A DNA stretch of 64,000 nt from Halioglobus sp. (GCA_020443345.1 JAGRIH010000022.1:1-64000); one strand, 5' to 3'. Shown: positions 52,437 through 60,976, numbered from the stretch's first letter. Numbers and translations are program-made. Notes: generated from the sequence alone by a model not told the origin.

Positions 52437-53534
52437 GTGGGCGCGCGAATTATTGAAGTCTGGTGCCTGCTGGGCAGGAAAGCCGGTGATAATACCCAGG
52501 TGCTGGCCCTGGCCGAGGAGCTCGGCTACGGCTACCGCCGCAAGTACGTGTGCGCCCGGCCCTGGGAACTGCTGGTGCATCTGCGCCGCGCGCCGACCCT
52601 GGCCGGTATCGACCGCGTGGCGTCCTCTGCGCTGACCCCCCCCTGGCCGGATCTGGTGATCAGCGCCGGGCGGCGCAACGAGCCGGTGGCCCGCTGGCTG
52701 CGGCAGCGCTCGGGCGGGCGCTGCCGCCTGGTGCATATCGGGCGGCCCTGGGCGCCGCTGGAGGTCTGGGACCTGGTGGTGACCACGCCGCAGTACTTCC
52801 TGCCACGCCAGCCCAACGTATTGCACAACACGCTGCCGCTGCACCGCCTGGCAGCGGACGAGCTGGCGGCGGCCGCCGCCAGCCTGGAGAGCGCTGTTGC
52901 CCATCTGCCACGGCCGCGCATTGCGCTGCTGGTGGGCGGTGACAGCGGCCGTTTCGTCATGACGCCGGCCAAGGGCGAGCGCCTGGGCGCGCTGGCGAAC
53001 AGCCTGGCGCGCGCCGCCGGCGGTTCGCTGTTGGTCAGCGACAGCGCGCGCACGCCAGCGCTTGCCGGGGATGCGCTGCGGCGGCAGCTGAGTGCCCCCC
53101 ACTACGACTACCGCTGGGCCGACGGCGGCGACAACCCCTACCGCGCCTTTCTCGGTCTGGCGGATGCCTTCGTGGTGACCGGCGAGTCCATGTCCATGCT
53201 GGGGGAGGCGGCGGCCATGGCGCGGCCCCTGTTTATCTTTGATCTGGACGATCCCAGTGGTCCCTGGTGGCGCCTGCCCCACAACCATCGCTACAAGCCG
53301 CTGAGTCATCGCCTGGCCATGCGCCTCGGGCCGGCGCGCATGCGCCGGGACATCGGCAGGATCCAGAATGCGCTGGTGGCGCGCGGCGCAGCGAGCTGGC
53401 TGCAGCCGCAGATGATCGAGTCGGCGGGCACCGCCCTGCGTGCGTCCCCGCCGGCGCCGCCCTGTCGCGCGGCGACCAACGCGGAGTTACAGGCGGCGGC
53501 GCAGGCAGTCAGGCGGCTTTTGACACCTGACTGA
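52437..53534 (+). CDS. ELM1-family protein, copy 3
   Basis: The 365-residue protein is a close match to copy 1 in PPWPDLVISAGRRNEPVARW, VHIGRPWAPLE, TTPQYFLPRQPNVLHNTLPL and LVGGDSGRFVM, with VVTGESMSMLGEAAAMARPL near the C-terminus. GTG 52437 with GGAG five bases upstream is chosen; the family text ARIIEVWCLLGRKAGDN follows. It is flanked by two convergent GT8-like genes. Its 3' end overlaps the next gene by 26 bp. Confidence 0.76.
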   Translation: MGARIIEVWCLLGRKAGDNTQVLALAEELGYGYRRKYVCARPWELLVHLRRAPTLAGIDRVASSALTPPWPDLVISAGRRNEPVARWLRQRSGGRCRLVHIGRPWAPLEVWDLVVTTPQYFLPRQPNVLHNTLPLHRLAADELAAAAASLESAVAHLPRPRIALLVGGDSGRFVMTPAKGERLGALANSLARAAGGSLLVSDSARTPALAGDALRRQLSAPHYDYRWADGGDNPYRAFLGLADAFVVTGESMSMLGEAAAMARPLFIFDLDDPSGPWWRLPHNHRYKPLSHRLAMRLGPARMRRDIGRIQNALVARGAASWLQPQMIESAGTALRASPPAPPCRAATNAELQAAAQAVRRLLTPD

Positions 53535-54453
53535 GGGGGTGCAGCGGGGCCGGCGGCAGGTCCGGCGTGCGCTCCAGCACCTGCAGGGCGTCGTGGCGCA
53601 CGTGGTTTTGCGCCATCTCGTCGCGCAGAAATTCCTCGGTGACCTTGCCCTGCTCCAGGCACTCCTTGAGCAGGCCGAAGAAAAAGTTCTCCTGGTTTTG
53701 GTCCGGGTGCGGCTTGTAGTTGCCCAGGAAGGCGTATTCCCCGAACAGCCTGCGCCGCGCGCGCATCACCCAGGCGGCTGGGGGAAACAGGCGAAAGCGC
53801 TCGGCGGGGCGCCAGTCAGTGGGCAGGCCGGTTTTCCACGGCTGGGTCTTGCGGCGCGTGGTGTGCAGCATTTTGGTCTCGGGCGTAAACGTGTCGAAAT
53901 CGTTCCACTGCGCCTCGAAAAAACCGATGCTGGCGCGGTCCTCCTCCTTGAGACAGATCCAGGGCTGGTAGTCCTGGGTGAAATCGAACATGGCCTCGAA
54001 TTTGGCCTGCGCATCCCAGTGGGTCAGTTGCGCACAGTCCAGCAGCATCACGCTGCTGGCCATGCAGCGGTCGATCAGCCCCTTGGGTCCCGAGCGCATG
54101 CGGCACAGGACGGCCTTGCCCTGCATATCGCGGCTGAGCAGTTCCCAGATATCGGCGGCGGCGAAAATATCCGGGTCGATGACCACCGCGCGGCCGGCGT
54201 AGCCCATCAGTTTGGGGGGCATGAAGCGCGTCGGCGTGAAGGACTGCAGATCGTCGTTGAGCCAGACGCGTTTGACGCCGTCGCGCAGGTACTTCTGGCC
54301 CTCGTGGGCGGCGAAAAACGGGTAGTCCCGGCTGTCCATGATCTGCACATCGAACTTGTCGTTGTTGCTGGAATACCGGCGCAGGGCGTGCTCGGCCACG
54401 ATGGCCCCGGTGATCTGCTTGTGGTTGGTCTGGATAAATACGCCGGCTTTCAT
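53509..54453 (-). CDS. GT8-like glycosyltransferase, copy 2
   Basis: The 314-residue protein opens MKAGVFIQTNHKQITGAIVA and contains VVIDPDIFAAADIWELLSRD (about 93-112) and MLHTTRRKTQPWKTGLPTDW (about 205-224). GGAGG seven bases before ATG 54453 supports this start over the frame from 54486. The variation between copies lies mainly in the middle region that would face the acceptor. Substrate is unknown; the neighbours point to a lipid head group. Confidence 0.58.
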   Translation of the reverse strand: MKAGVFIQTNHKQITGAIVAEHALRRYSSNNDKFDVQIMDSRDYPFFAAHEGQKYLRDGVKRVWLNDDLQSFTPTRFMPPKLMGYAGRAVVIDPDIFAAADIWELLSRDMQGKAVLCRMRSGPKGLIDRCMASSVMLLDCAQLTHWDAQAKFEAMFDFTQDYQPWICLKEEDRASIGFFEAQWNDFDTFTPETKMLHTTRRKTQPWKTGLPTDWRPAERFRLFPPAAWVMRARRRLFGEYAFLGNYKPHPDQNQENFFFGLLKECLEQGKVTEEFLRDEMAQNHVRHDALQVLERTPDLPPAPLHPLSQVSKAA

Positions 54454-54525
54454 GGGGATCCTCCGCGTACGGGTTTTGGCTGACAAAAACTATAGAGGAA
54501 AGGGCTCCGTAGCGCCATGTTGCCG

Positions 54526-55464
54526 CTATTTGAACAGGCCGCGGCGGTAGAGCTTCCAGAAGAAGCCCCACAGGAACAGCAGTGGCGCCCGCCTGACCCG
54601 CGCGGGAATCACCACCGGTTCGCCGGTGTGCCGCTCCAGCTTCCACGCCACGTAGTCCAGCCCTCCACTGAAGGTAAACAGCCCCTTGAGCAGACGCGCC
54701 ACGGACAGCAGCTTGCCCTGCGCGCGGCGCAGCCCCCATGCCAGTGTGCACCAGCGGCGCCGCACCGGGCTGCACTGGCTGGCGTAGCACAACTGGCCGT
54801 CCTCGGCGTACACGGCGAACGGAAAGTTCAGCGTGCCGGCGCAGTGCCGGGTGAGCGCGGCATAAAAATCCGCGGATGAGCGCGCCAGCTCCGCGGCCCG
54901 CGCGCTGCGTTCCGTGCGCAGTTCGGTGGCGTAGCTAAGTGCCAGCGCGCGCTGCCACAGTTCGGTCACCGCGCCCCGTGCGGGCAGAGCGGGAACCGCT
55001 CGTGTCAGCAGAGTGTGCGCGGCTTGCAGCAGCGCCTGTGCGACCCGTTCCCGGGTCGCTGTATCGCGGCTGTACACGATGCGAGTGGGCTGGGCAAAAC
55101 GGCCCCAGATATAGGACTCAAACCAGGCCGGCGAACAGCCGCGCCGGAAGTCGCCCAGGGAGATCACGGTGACCTTGCTGCGCAGGGTGCGTGAGCCCGC
55201 CTCGACCTCGGCATAATAAACGTTGGGCGGCAGCAGCCAGTTGGCCGCCGCCGGCAGCGCGCGGCGGTAGGCGCAGCGATAGCTGTCGCAGATCAGGTAC
55301 ACATCCAGCAGCCCGTCGCAGATATCGCCGCTGCGCAGGCAGGAGCCGTACAGCAGTGCGCAGCAAATGGCCTGGTGGTGGCGCTCACGCAGTTGCAGCA
55401 GCAGTTGTGCCAGCAGGGGGTCGGCGTCGGGATCCGGCCCGGGCACCTCGGGATAGGCGCTCAC
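54526..55464 (-). CDS. Nucleotidyltransferase-like protein of the lipid-kinase operon
   Basis: The 312-residue protein begins at GTG 55464, overlapping the kinase stop by GTGA. An early nucleotidyltransferase-like segment, LLYGSCLRSGDICDGLLDVY (about 33-52), has GS followed by D..LDV as in pol-beta/Tam41-type enzymes. The rest has two Arg-rich stretches and a hydrophobic C-terminal segment (APLLFLWGFFWKLYR) that may attach to the membrane. I infer a CDP- or NDP-lipid forming role next to the kinase; Caulobacter ceramide-phosphoglycerate genes include a comparable kinase and nucleotidyltransferase pair. Weak evidence otherwise. Confidence 0.6.
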   Translation of the reverse strand: MSAYPEVPGPDPDADPLLAQLLLQLRERHHQAICCALLYGSCLRSGDICDGLLDVYLICDSYRCAYRRALPAAANWLLPPNVYYAEVEAGSRTLRSKVTVISLGDFRRGCSPAWFESYIWGRFAQPTRIVYSRDTATRERVAQALLQAAHTLLTRAVPALPARGAVTELWQRALALSYATELRTERSARAAELARSSADFYAALTRHCAGTLNFPFAVYAEDGQLCYASQCSPVRRRWCTLAWGLRRAQGKLLSVARLLKGLFTFSGGLDYVAWKLERHTGEPVVIPARVRRAPLLFLWGFFWKLYRRGLFK

Positions 55465-56429
55465 AGCCGCAGGAACTCCAGGGCGCGGCTGGCGCTGATG
55501 TCCACGGCGCCCCCCGGTGTGAGGATCTCGCCGTCCAGGTTCAATTTGCCGTCCAGGCTCAGGCAGACTCGGTGTGTGTTGTGGCTGCGATAGCCGGCTT
55601 CCGGAGTGGCGTGGCGGTTGGCGCGGCCGCGTAGTATCGACCCGAAGGTGCGGGCGAAGCGGGTACAGTGCTGCTCGATCAGCGTGACCCGGATCGGGCC
55701 CGGGCCGCTGCCCCAGAACGGTCGCATCCCGAAGGCCAGGCGCTGCAGGGTGCTGACGGCCAGAATCAGCGTGTCGTGGCGCGTGGCGCCGGCCCCGTCC
55801 AGCGCGATATCGACTGCCACGTGACGGTTGAAGGCGGGGTCGTCGCGCCACACCCCCCACACGGTGCGCAGGGTGCCCAGCGCCAGGCTGAAGTCGTCGC
55901 GCAGGCCCCGGGCGTGGATTTCCCGATGCGCGTATTCGGTACCCTGGATGATGGCCCCTGCGCCCAGGAACATACCGTAGTGAACAGTCTGCTCAGTGCG
56001 GCAGCTCACCCGCAACAGGGGGCGTCGCGCCAGTTTGCCGCGGGTCTCGCGCGGGCCCTCGCACCAGCGACAGAAGCGCTCGGTGGCCCGGGCCAGCGAA
56101 CCGCGAATGCCGATGTCGCCGGCGTTCATGTTGGCCGTGCCGCCGGGCAGCAGCGCGATCAGCGGCGTTTCTTGGAACAGTCCGCCGTCCAGGAGGTCAC
56201 CCAAGATGGCTGAACTGGTGCCGTCGCCGCCGTTGATGGCCAGCACCGCGATGCCGCGTGCGGCCAGTGAGGAGAGGGCGCCGCGGATGTCGGCGGGGCT
56301 GTGGGTGACGATGTGGTGAATGGCAGGGCAGCGCTCGATGCGTGCGCGGATGCGATCAAACTGGTCGCGGTTGTGGCCGCTGGCCGGGTTGCTGATCAGC
56401 CCGACAGGGTTCCCCTGCCCCGTAGTCAC
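55461..56429 (-). CDS. Diacylglycerol/ceramide kinase-like lipid kinase
   Basis: The 322-residue enzyme is a DAGK-catalytic family kinase: phosphate loop text NPASG (14-18), catalytic GGDGTS (67-72), and LLPGGTANMNAGDIG (about 92-106). A C-terminal beta-sandwich ends LNLDGEILTPGGAVDI. These kinases phosphorylate diacylglycerol, sphingosine or ceramide; a Caulobacter member (CpgB) is a ceramide kinase. Its GTG overlaps the upstream gene's stop and its stop overlaps the next GTG, so all three are coupled. In this island ceramide is the likely substrate. Confidence 0.82.
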   Translation of the reverse strand: MTTGQGNPVGLISNPASGHNRDQFDRIRARIERCPAIHHIVTHSPADIRGALSSLAARGIAVLAINGGDGTSSAILGDLLDGGLFQETPLIALLPGGTANMNAGDIGIRGSLARATERFCRWCEGPRETRGKLARRPLLRVSCRTEQTVHYGMFLGAGAIIQGTEYAHREIHARGLRDDFSLALGTLRTVWGVWRDDPAFNRHVAVDIALDGAGATRHDTLILAVSTLQRLAFGMRPFWGSGPGPIRVTLIEQHCTRFARTFGSILRGRANRHATPEAGYRSHNTHRVCLSLDGKLNLDGEILTPGGAVDISASRALEFLRL

Positions 56430-57376
56430 CTGGCGGGGTCGGGTGTGGCCGGCTGAGGTGTGGCCGGCTGAGGTGTGGCCGGCTGAGGTGTGGCCCGCTG
56501 ATCTATCGAGCCATCTTGCAAACGGCCGCCCCAGGTAAGGTCGTCCCGCATCTGCACCGCCCTCAGGTTGATATGGGCGGCACCCAGGCGCGGTGCGGTG
56601 CCGCGCAGTTGCAGCGGCAGGCCGGTGGCCTCGTCAAACAGTATGGTGATGCGCCCGTACAGCCCCAGCAGGCTGAAATCCGGCTCGTCTTGCTGCGTGC
56701 CAACCGGTGTAACCTGCAGGGTGACGGACTGCGTGGCGCGCTGTCCCGCGACGTGTTCGCCGCCGATTATCTGGAAATCGGCGTCCACGGTGATGCCGTG
56801 GCCCCGGCTCATCCGCACCCGGTAGAAATTCAAATCCGTGTGCACCAGAATCTCCGCGGACTGCGCATCGCCTGCATTGAAGCGATCGGCCAGCGGCAGC
56901 AGAGCGTAGTCAGCGGTGATGGCCGTCGCGTGGGCCGCCTCGGGATAGTCGATTTCCCTGCGGCTGCTCAGGGGCCACTCCCGCGGCGGGGCGGCGGCCT
57001 GTCCCCGCGGTTCGCGCCGTTCGCGCAGGATAGAGTCTGTCCGGTAGTCATAGAGCTTGTAGCGCTGCTCCTCGTTGCCGTGGCTGAGCCGCTCGCGCTG
57101 CAGCACGGCGCCGTTCCGCGCAGCCAGCAGCAGGGTGATCTGCTCGGAATTGTCGGCCACCGAACTGTCGGCGTGCAGCAACCAGCGGGACTGCTCGGGT
57201 CCGGCGGGGGTCAGCTCCACACGCGATGCGGCCGTGGCCCAGAACGCCCGCTGTTCAAACTCCAGCACCTGCCAGCGCGGCAGGTCGGGCACCCTTGTCT
57301 TCGCCAGGACACCGCCGATGTGTCCGCCCAGCAGCAGGCAGACCAGGACATGGTGCGGGCGCAGTCGGCCCGTCAT
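56426..57376 (-). CDS. Exported protein of the lipid-kinase operon (possibly DUF3108-like)
   Basis: The 316-residue product has a signal peptide (residues 1-24: MTGRLRPHHVLVCLLLGGHI.. to VLA) and a beta-rich body. Features include VLEFEQRAFWATAASRVELT (about 35-54) and ILFDEATGLPLQLRGTAPRLG (near 265), the latter recalling DUF3108 periplasmic proteins. It ends in four ATPQP-type repeats encoded by a 15-bp tandem repeat. ATG 57376 follows from the signal peptide; the frame is open to 57598. It is the first gene of the kinase operon and may bind or move the product in the periplasm. Function unknown. Confidence 0.6.
   Translation of the reverse strand: MTGRLRPHHVLVCLLLGGHIGGVLAKTRVPDLPRWQVLEFEQRAFWATAASRVELTPAGPEQSRWLLHADSSVADNSEQITLLLAARNGAVLQRERLSHGNEEQRYKLYDYRTDSILRERREPRGQAAAPPREWPLSSRREIDYPEAAHATAITADYALLPLADRFNAGDAQSAEILVHTDLNFYRVRMSRGHGITVDADFQIIGGEHVAGQRATQSVTLQVTPVGTQQDEPDFSLLGLYGRITILFDEATGLPLQLRGTAPRLGAAHINLRAVQMRDDLTWGGRLQDGSIDQRATPQPATPQPATPQPATPDPAR
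56443..56502 (-). repeat. Four 15-bp tandem repeats encoding a Pro-rich tail
   Basis: Units of gtgtggccggctgag (plus-strand reading) begin at 56443, 56458 and 56473 and are identical; the fourth at 56488 has two changes. They encode a TPQPA five-residue repeat at the C-terminus of the exported protein. Unit number could vary by slippage. Confidence 0.85.
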
Positions 57377-57668
57377 GACACGCAGCTCCCACGGGGGTAG
57401 GCCGGGCGATCGGGGTGCACGCTGGACCAGCCGCCACCGGCGGGACCGGGCCACAGCCCGGCCCGCTCCAGCAAAGCTTGGTGGACAATCCTGAATCCCA
57501 TATCGATGCCGTGTCTTGTAACGCGTGCCGAGTGGCCACTGTATAGCAGGACGCCGCTCTTGTGGTGAACACCGCTCGAAAGCTGTTAAAAATACCACAG
57601 AATCTTGAGCGTGCCGGAGTCATCCGCTACCCTGCTGCGATCGAGCTGCCCTGATCAGGGGAACCGGC

Positions 57669-58595
57669 ATGCATATCGTTCAAAAGCGGCTGACCAAGTG
57701 GCTGGTGCGCGCCATTTCCGTGTTTCTACCCGAAGCGAGGGCGCATCAGCTGGAGCGCTGGCGCCGCGGGCGGGAGGAGTTCTGGAAGTACAACCGCTGC
57801 CAGTACATTTTCGCCTCCTACGGCAAGAGTGGGCGCACCTGGGTGCGGGTCATGATCTCCCGTTACTACCAGCTCGTGTACCGATTGCCGGACAACATCC
57901 TCATGGGGTTTGACAACTACACGCACCTGAACCGTGAGATTCCACGGATATTCTTCACCCACGACAACTACCTGCGCGGCTACACCGGCAACATCAATTC
58001 CAAGAAAGATTTCTACCACAAGAAAACCATACTGCTGGTACGCAACCCCATCGACGTGGCGGTGTCGCAGTTTTTTCAGTGGAAGTACCGCATGCGACCG
58101 GCCAAGAAGGCGATGAACCGGTACCCGGAGCACGAGGCGGACATCGCAGTGTACGATTTCGTCAGGAATGAGGATCGGGGCCTGTCGCACATCATCGATT
58201 TTATGAACGACTGGGCTCGCGAGCTGCCGCACATCGAAACACTGCTGGTGGTACGCTATGAAGACCTGCGCGCCCATCCCGAGCGCGAGATGGCGCGCAT
58301 CGTCGAATTCCTCGGGCTGCAGGCTGACGGGGACTACCTGCGGGACACCGTGGAATTTGCGTCGGTGGAAAACCTGCGCAAGAAAGAGCGGGAAAATTAC
58401 TTCTGGCGCAGCGGCAGCCGGGTGCAGGCCCGGGACGTCAACGACCCCAACACCTTCAAGGTACGCAAGGCCAAGGTGGGGGGTTACCGCGACTATTTTG
58501 ACGACGCGCAGGTGGCCGAGCTGGACGCGATGGTCGAGGCCCGGCTGCAGCCGGTGTTCGGCTATACCCGCGCAGAGCTGGCAGAGGTCGGATGA
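57669..58595 (+). CDS. Sulfotransferase, copy 4
   Basis: The 308-residue enzyme has SYGKSGRTWVRVMISRYYQL (about 51-70), VRNPIDVAVSQFFQWKYRMR (about 125-144), FFTHDNYLRGYTG and GGYRDYFDDAQVAELD. AGGGG lies seven bases before the ATG. Its stop overlaps the GT8-like copy 3 start by ATGA, opening a four-gene coupled operon (sulfotransferase, GT8-like, 2OG oxygenase, phosphopantetheinyl transferase). It is the copy most tightly tied to the carrier-protein activating enzyme. Confidence 0.83.
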   Translation: MHIVQKRLTKWLVRAISVFLPEARAHQLERWRRGREEFWKYNRCQYIFASYGKSGRTWVRVMISRYYQLVYRLPDNILMGFDNYTHLNREIPRIFFTHDNYLRGYTGNINSKKDFYHKKTILLVRNPIDVAVSQFFQWKYRMRPAKKAMNRYPEHEADIAVYDFVRNEDRGLSHIIDFMNDWARELPHIETLLVVRYEDLRAHPEREMARIVEFLGLQADGDYLRDTVEFASVENLRKKERENYFWRSGSRVQARDVNDPNTFKVRKAKVGGYRDYFDDAQVAELDAMVEARLQPVFGYTRAELAEVG

Positions 58596-59515
58596 TGGAC
58601 AAGTGCGTATTCATTCACACCAATGAGCGCCAGTGGCTGGGCGCTCTGGTGGCGGAATATTCCCTGCGCCGCAACTCCCGCCACGCACAGCAGTTCGACG
58701 TCAGGTTTATCCACACCCGGGATCACCCCTTCCTGGCCGCGCGCGAGGGTCAGCGTTTTTTGCGCGGCGGCACCTCCCGTGTGTGGCGCATGGATGACCT
58801 GCAGTCATTTACCCCCCTGCGCTTTGCCGCACCGCAGCTGATGAACTGGCAGGGCCGGGCCGTGGTCATCGACCCGGATGTGTTTGCCGTGGGCGATATA
58901 TACGATCTGCTCACCCGCGATATGGGCGCTGCGGCGGTGATGGGTCGCCACCGCTCCGGCCGGGCGGAGAAAGGCTACCAGGTGGCCACCAGCGTGATGC
59001 TGATGGACTGTGCCCGCCTGGCACACTGGGACGTGGAACAGGAGTTTGGCCAGCTGTTTCGTGGGGAAAAGGACTACAAGGAATGGATGGTGCTGGCCTA
59101 TGAAGACCCGGCCCATATCGGCTACCTGGAGGACTACTGGAACGATTTCGACCACCTGGATGCCAACACGCGCCTGCTGCACAATACCAAGCGGCGCACC
59201 CAGCCCTGGAAAACCGGCCTGCCGGTGGATTTCACCCCCGCCGACAAGTTCAAGGACAAGCCGGTGCTGGCCTCGCTCAATCGCATGCGCGCCGGCCTGT
59301 TCGGTGAATACGCGCTGCTGGGGCGCTACCGCGAACACCCGGACCGGGCACAGGAGCAGTTCTTCTTCGGCCTGCTCAAGGAGTGCCTGGCCTGCGGCCA
59401 TGTCAGCGAGGCGCTGGTGCGCGCGGAAATGCGCAATAATCACGTGCGCCACGACGCCTTCGAGGTGCTCGAGCGCACCCCGGACCTGGCGAAGCTACCG
59501 GTGAAAGCGGCATGA
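58592..59515 (+). CDS. GT8-like glycosyltransferase, copy 3
   Basis: The 307-residue product has KCVFIHTNERQWLGALVAEY, VVIDPDVFAVGDIYDLLTRD (about 89-108) and LLHNTKRRTQPWKTGLPVDF (near 205-224). It lines up with copies 1 and 2 along the whole length. It overlaps the sulfotransferase upstream and the oxygenase downstream (ATGA each), so the three products are probably made together and may act in sequence on one lipid. Confidence 0.58.
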   Translation: MMDKCVFIHTNERQWLGALVAEYSLRRNSRHAQQFDVRFIHTRDHPFLAAREGQRFLRGGTSRVWRMDDLQSFTPLRFAAPQLMNWQGRAVVIDPDVFAVGDIYDLLTRDMGAAAVMGRHRSGRAEKGYQVATSVMLMDCARLAHWDVEQEFGQLFRGEKDYKEWMVLAYEDPAHIGYLEDYWNDFDHLDANTRLLHNTKRRTQPWKTGLPVDFTPADKFKDKPVLASLNRMRAGLFGEYALLGRYREHPDRAQEQFFFGLLKECLACGHVSEALVRAEMRNNHVRHDAFEVLERTPDLAKLPVKAA

Positions 59516-60228
59516 ACTACCTGGACATCGACACATTGCGCGCACTGCGCCGCGAGGAGTTCCTGGCGATCAGGCCCTACCCCTATTACAACACGCGGGG
59601 GGTGTTGACCGAGGCCGGGTTTCAGGAGCTGCTGGACAACATGCCGGCGCTGGAGCTGTTCGAGCGGAAATTCGGCTACGAGCGCCGCGCCGGGCAGGCG
59701 CCCCACGACCGCTACTCCCTGGAATACGCCCCGGGCATGGACGTGCCCGGCCCCTGGCGGGCCTTTATCGACGAGTTGTGCGGCGATGCCTACCGGGGTG
59801 AGGTCGCGCGTCTGCTGGGCGCCGACAAGGTGGAGTTTCGTTTTCACTGGCACTACACGCCCAGCGGCTGCGATGTCTCACCGCACTGCGATGCGCGCCG
59901 GGAGCACGGCTCGCACCTGTTTTATTTCAACTCCGAGGATGACTGGGACCCCGCCTGGGGCGGCTCCACGCTGGTGCTGGACGACGGCGGCCGCCTGAGT
60001 TACGACTCCGCGCCGGCACTGGAGGAATTCGACGCGGTGTACGAGTGCGACTCGATCGGCAACTACAGCTCCCTGATGTTGCGCACCGATCACGCCTGGC
60101 ACGCGGTGCGCGCCATCCAGTGCCCCGAAGGCCGCCTGCGCCGTGTGTTTATCGTGGTGGTAAACCCGGACAAGCTGTTCTGGAAAGTCCGTGACCGCCT
60201 TATCGGCAAGCGCATCCAGCGCTTCTGA
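59512..60228 (+). CDS. 2OG-Fe(II) oxygenase, copy 2
   Basis: The 238-residue protein has iron ligands His 125 and Asp 127 (SPHCDAR), a third His at 194/197 (RTDHAWHAVR) and Arg 210/211 for 2-oxoglutarate. YFNSEDDWDPAWGGST, with its WGG turn, is usual for the prolyl-hydroxylase-like 2OG family. The C-terminus is basic. Fixed in a coupled operon with sulfotransferase and GT8-like genes, it probably hydroxylates the same lipid or a sugar on it. It shares little text with copy 1 apart from the triad. Confidence 0.78.
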   Translation: MNYLDIDTLRALRREEFLAIRPYPYYNTRGVLTEAGFQELLDNMPALELFERKFGYERRAGQAPHDRYSLEYAPGMDVPGPWRAFIDELCGDAYRGEVARLLGADKVEFRFHWHYTPSGCDVSPHCDARREHGSHLFYFNSEDDWDPAWGGSTLVLDDGGRLSYDSAPALEEFDAVYECDSIGNYSSLMLRTDHAWHAVRAIQCPEGRLRRVFIVVVNPDKLFWKVRDRLIGKRIQRF

Positions 60229-60976
60229 CACGCCGCTGCGCCTGGCTGCCGACGAACTGCACCTGTGGCTGGGGGCGGCGACCACCGCCTCCGAACCCTT
60301 TGTCAGGCAGGTGCTTTCGCGCTATGCGGCGATCGCGCCGGCACAGTGGCGCTTTTGTCGCAACCGGCACGGCAAACCGGCCCCGCTACAGGCGCCGCGG
60401 CCACTGGCCTTTAATCTCAGCGACAGTCGCCACTGGCGTATCTGCGCGGTGAGCGCCGGCGCTGCCGTCGGGGTGGACCTGGAATACTGTGATCCGCAGC
60501 GCGATGTGTTGCGGCTGGCGCGGCGTTACTTCAGCGTGCGCGAAATGGCCGCGCTGGTGGCCTGTGACGAGAGCGAGCGCCGTCGCCGTTTTCACGACTA
60601 CTGGACGCTCAAGGAAGCCTGTATCAAGGCCCGGGGGGCGGCGCTGGGCGCCGAGCTGGAGCACACCGCCTTTCAATTGCGGCTGAGCGCGGCAGCGGGG
60701 GCGAGTGCGGGCGATGGAATCGGCACTATCCTTCGCGAGCCGCCCGGGTGCAACCGGGCCCACTACTGCCTGGCCGAGCCGCTGCCGGACTATCGGCTGG
60801 CCACCTGCTGGCTGCCCGCGGCCCGCCGCCGGCCGCACCTGCGCCTGCTGCACCTGTCGCCCGGTGGCGCCGCTACCGACCTGCCGCTGCGGGTGCGGGC
60901 CGTGTCGGCGCCGCTGGCAATACCCCGACACGCTCCGGCAAGAGAATCCCCGGTAGCGGCGGGACACGGCGTTTAG
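60191..60976 (+). CDS. 4'-phosphopantetheinyl transferase (Sfp type)
   Basis: The product has the Sfp/AcpT signatures GVDLEYCD (about 95-102, Mg ligands) and FHDYWTLKEACIKARG (about 135-150, W-x2-KEA). It transfers phosphopantetheine from CoA to carrier-protein serines. GTG 60191 overlaps the oxygenase by 38 bp, giving 261 residues. Its natural local substrate is the ACP at 33.8 kb. The C-terminal tail beyond about 225 is low complexity and may not be structured. Confidence 0.85.
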   Translation: MTALSASASSASDTPLRLAADELHLWLGAATTASEPFVRQVLSRYAAIAPAQWRFCRNRHGKPAPLQAPRPLAFNLSDSRHWRICAVSAGAAVGVDLEYCDPQRDVLRLARRYFSVREMAALVACDESERRRRFHDYWTLKEACIKARGAALGAELEHTAFQLRLSAAAGASAGDGIGTILREPPGCNRAHYCLAEPLPDYRLATCWLPAARRRPHLRLLHLSPGGAATDLPLRVRAVSAPLAIPRHAPARESPVAAGHGV

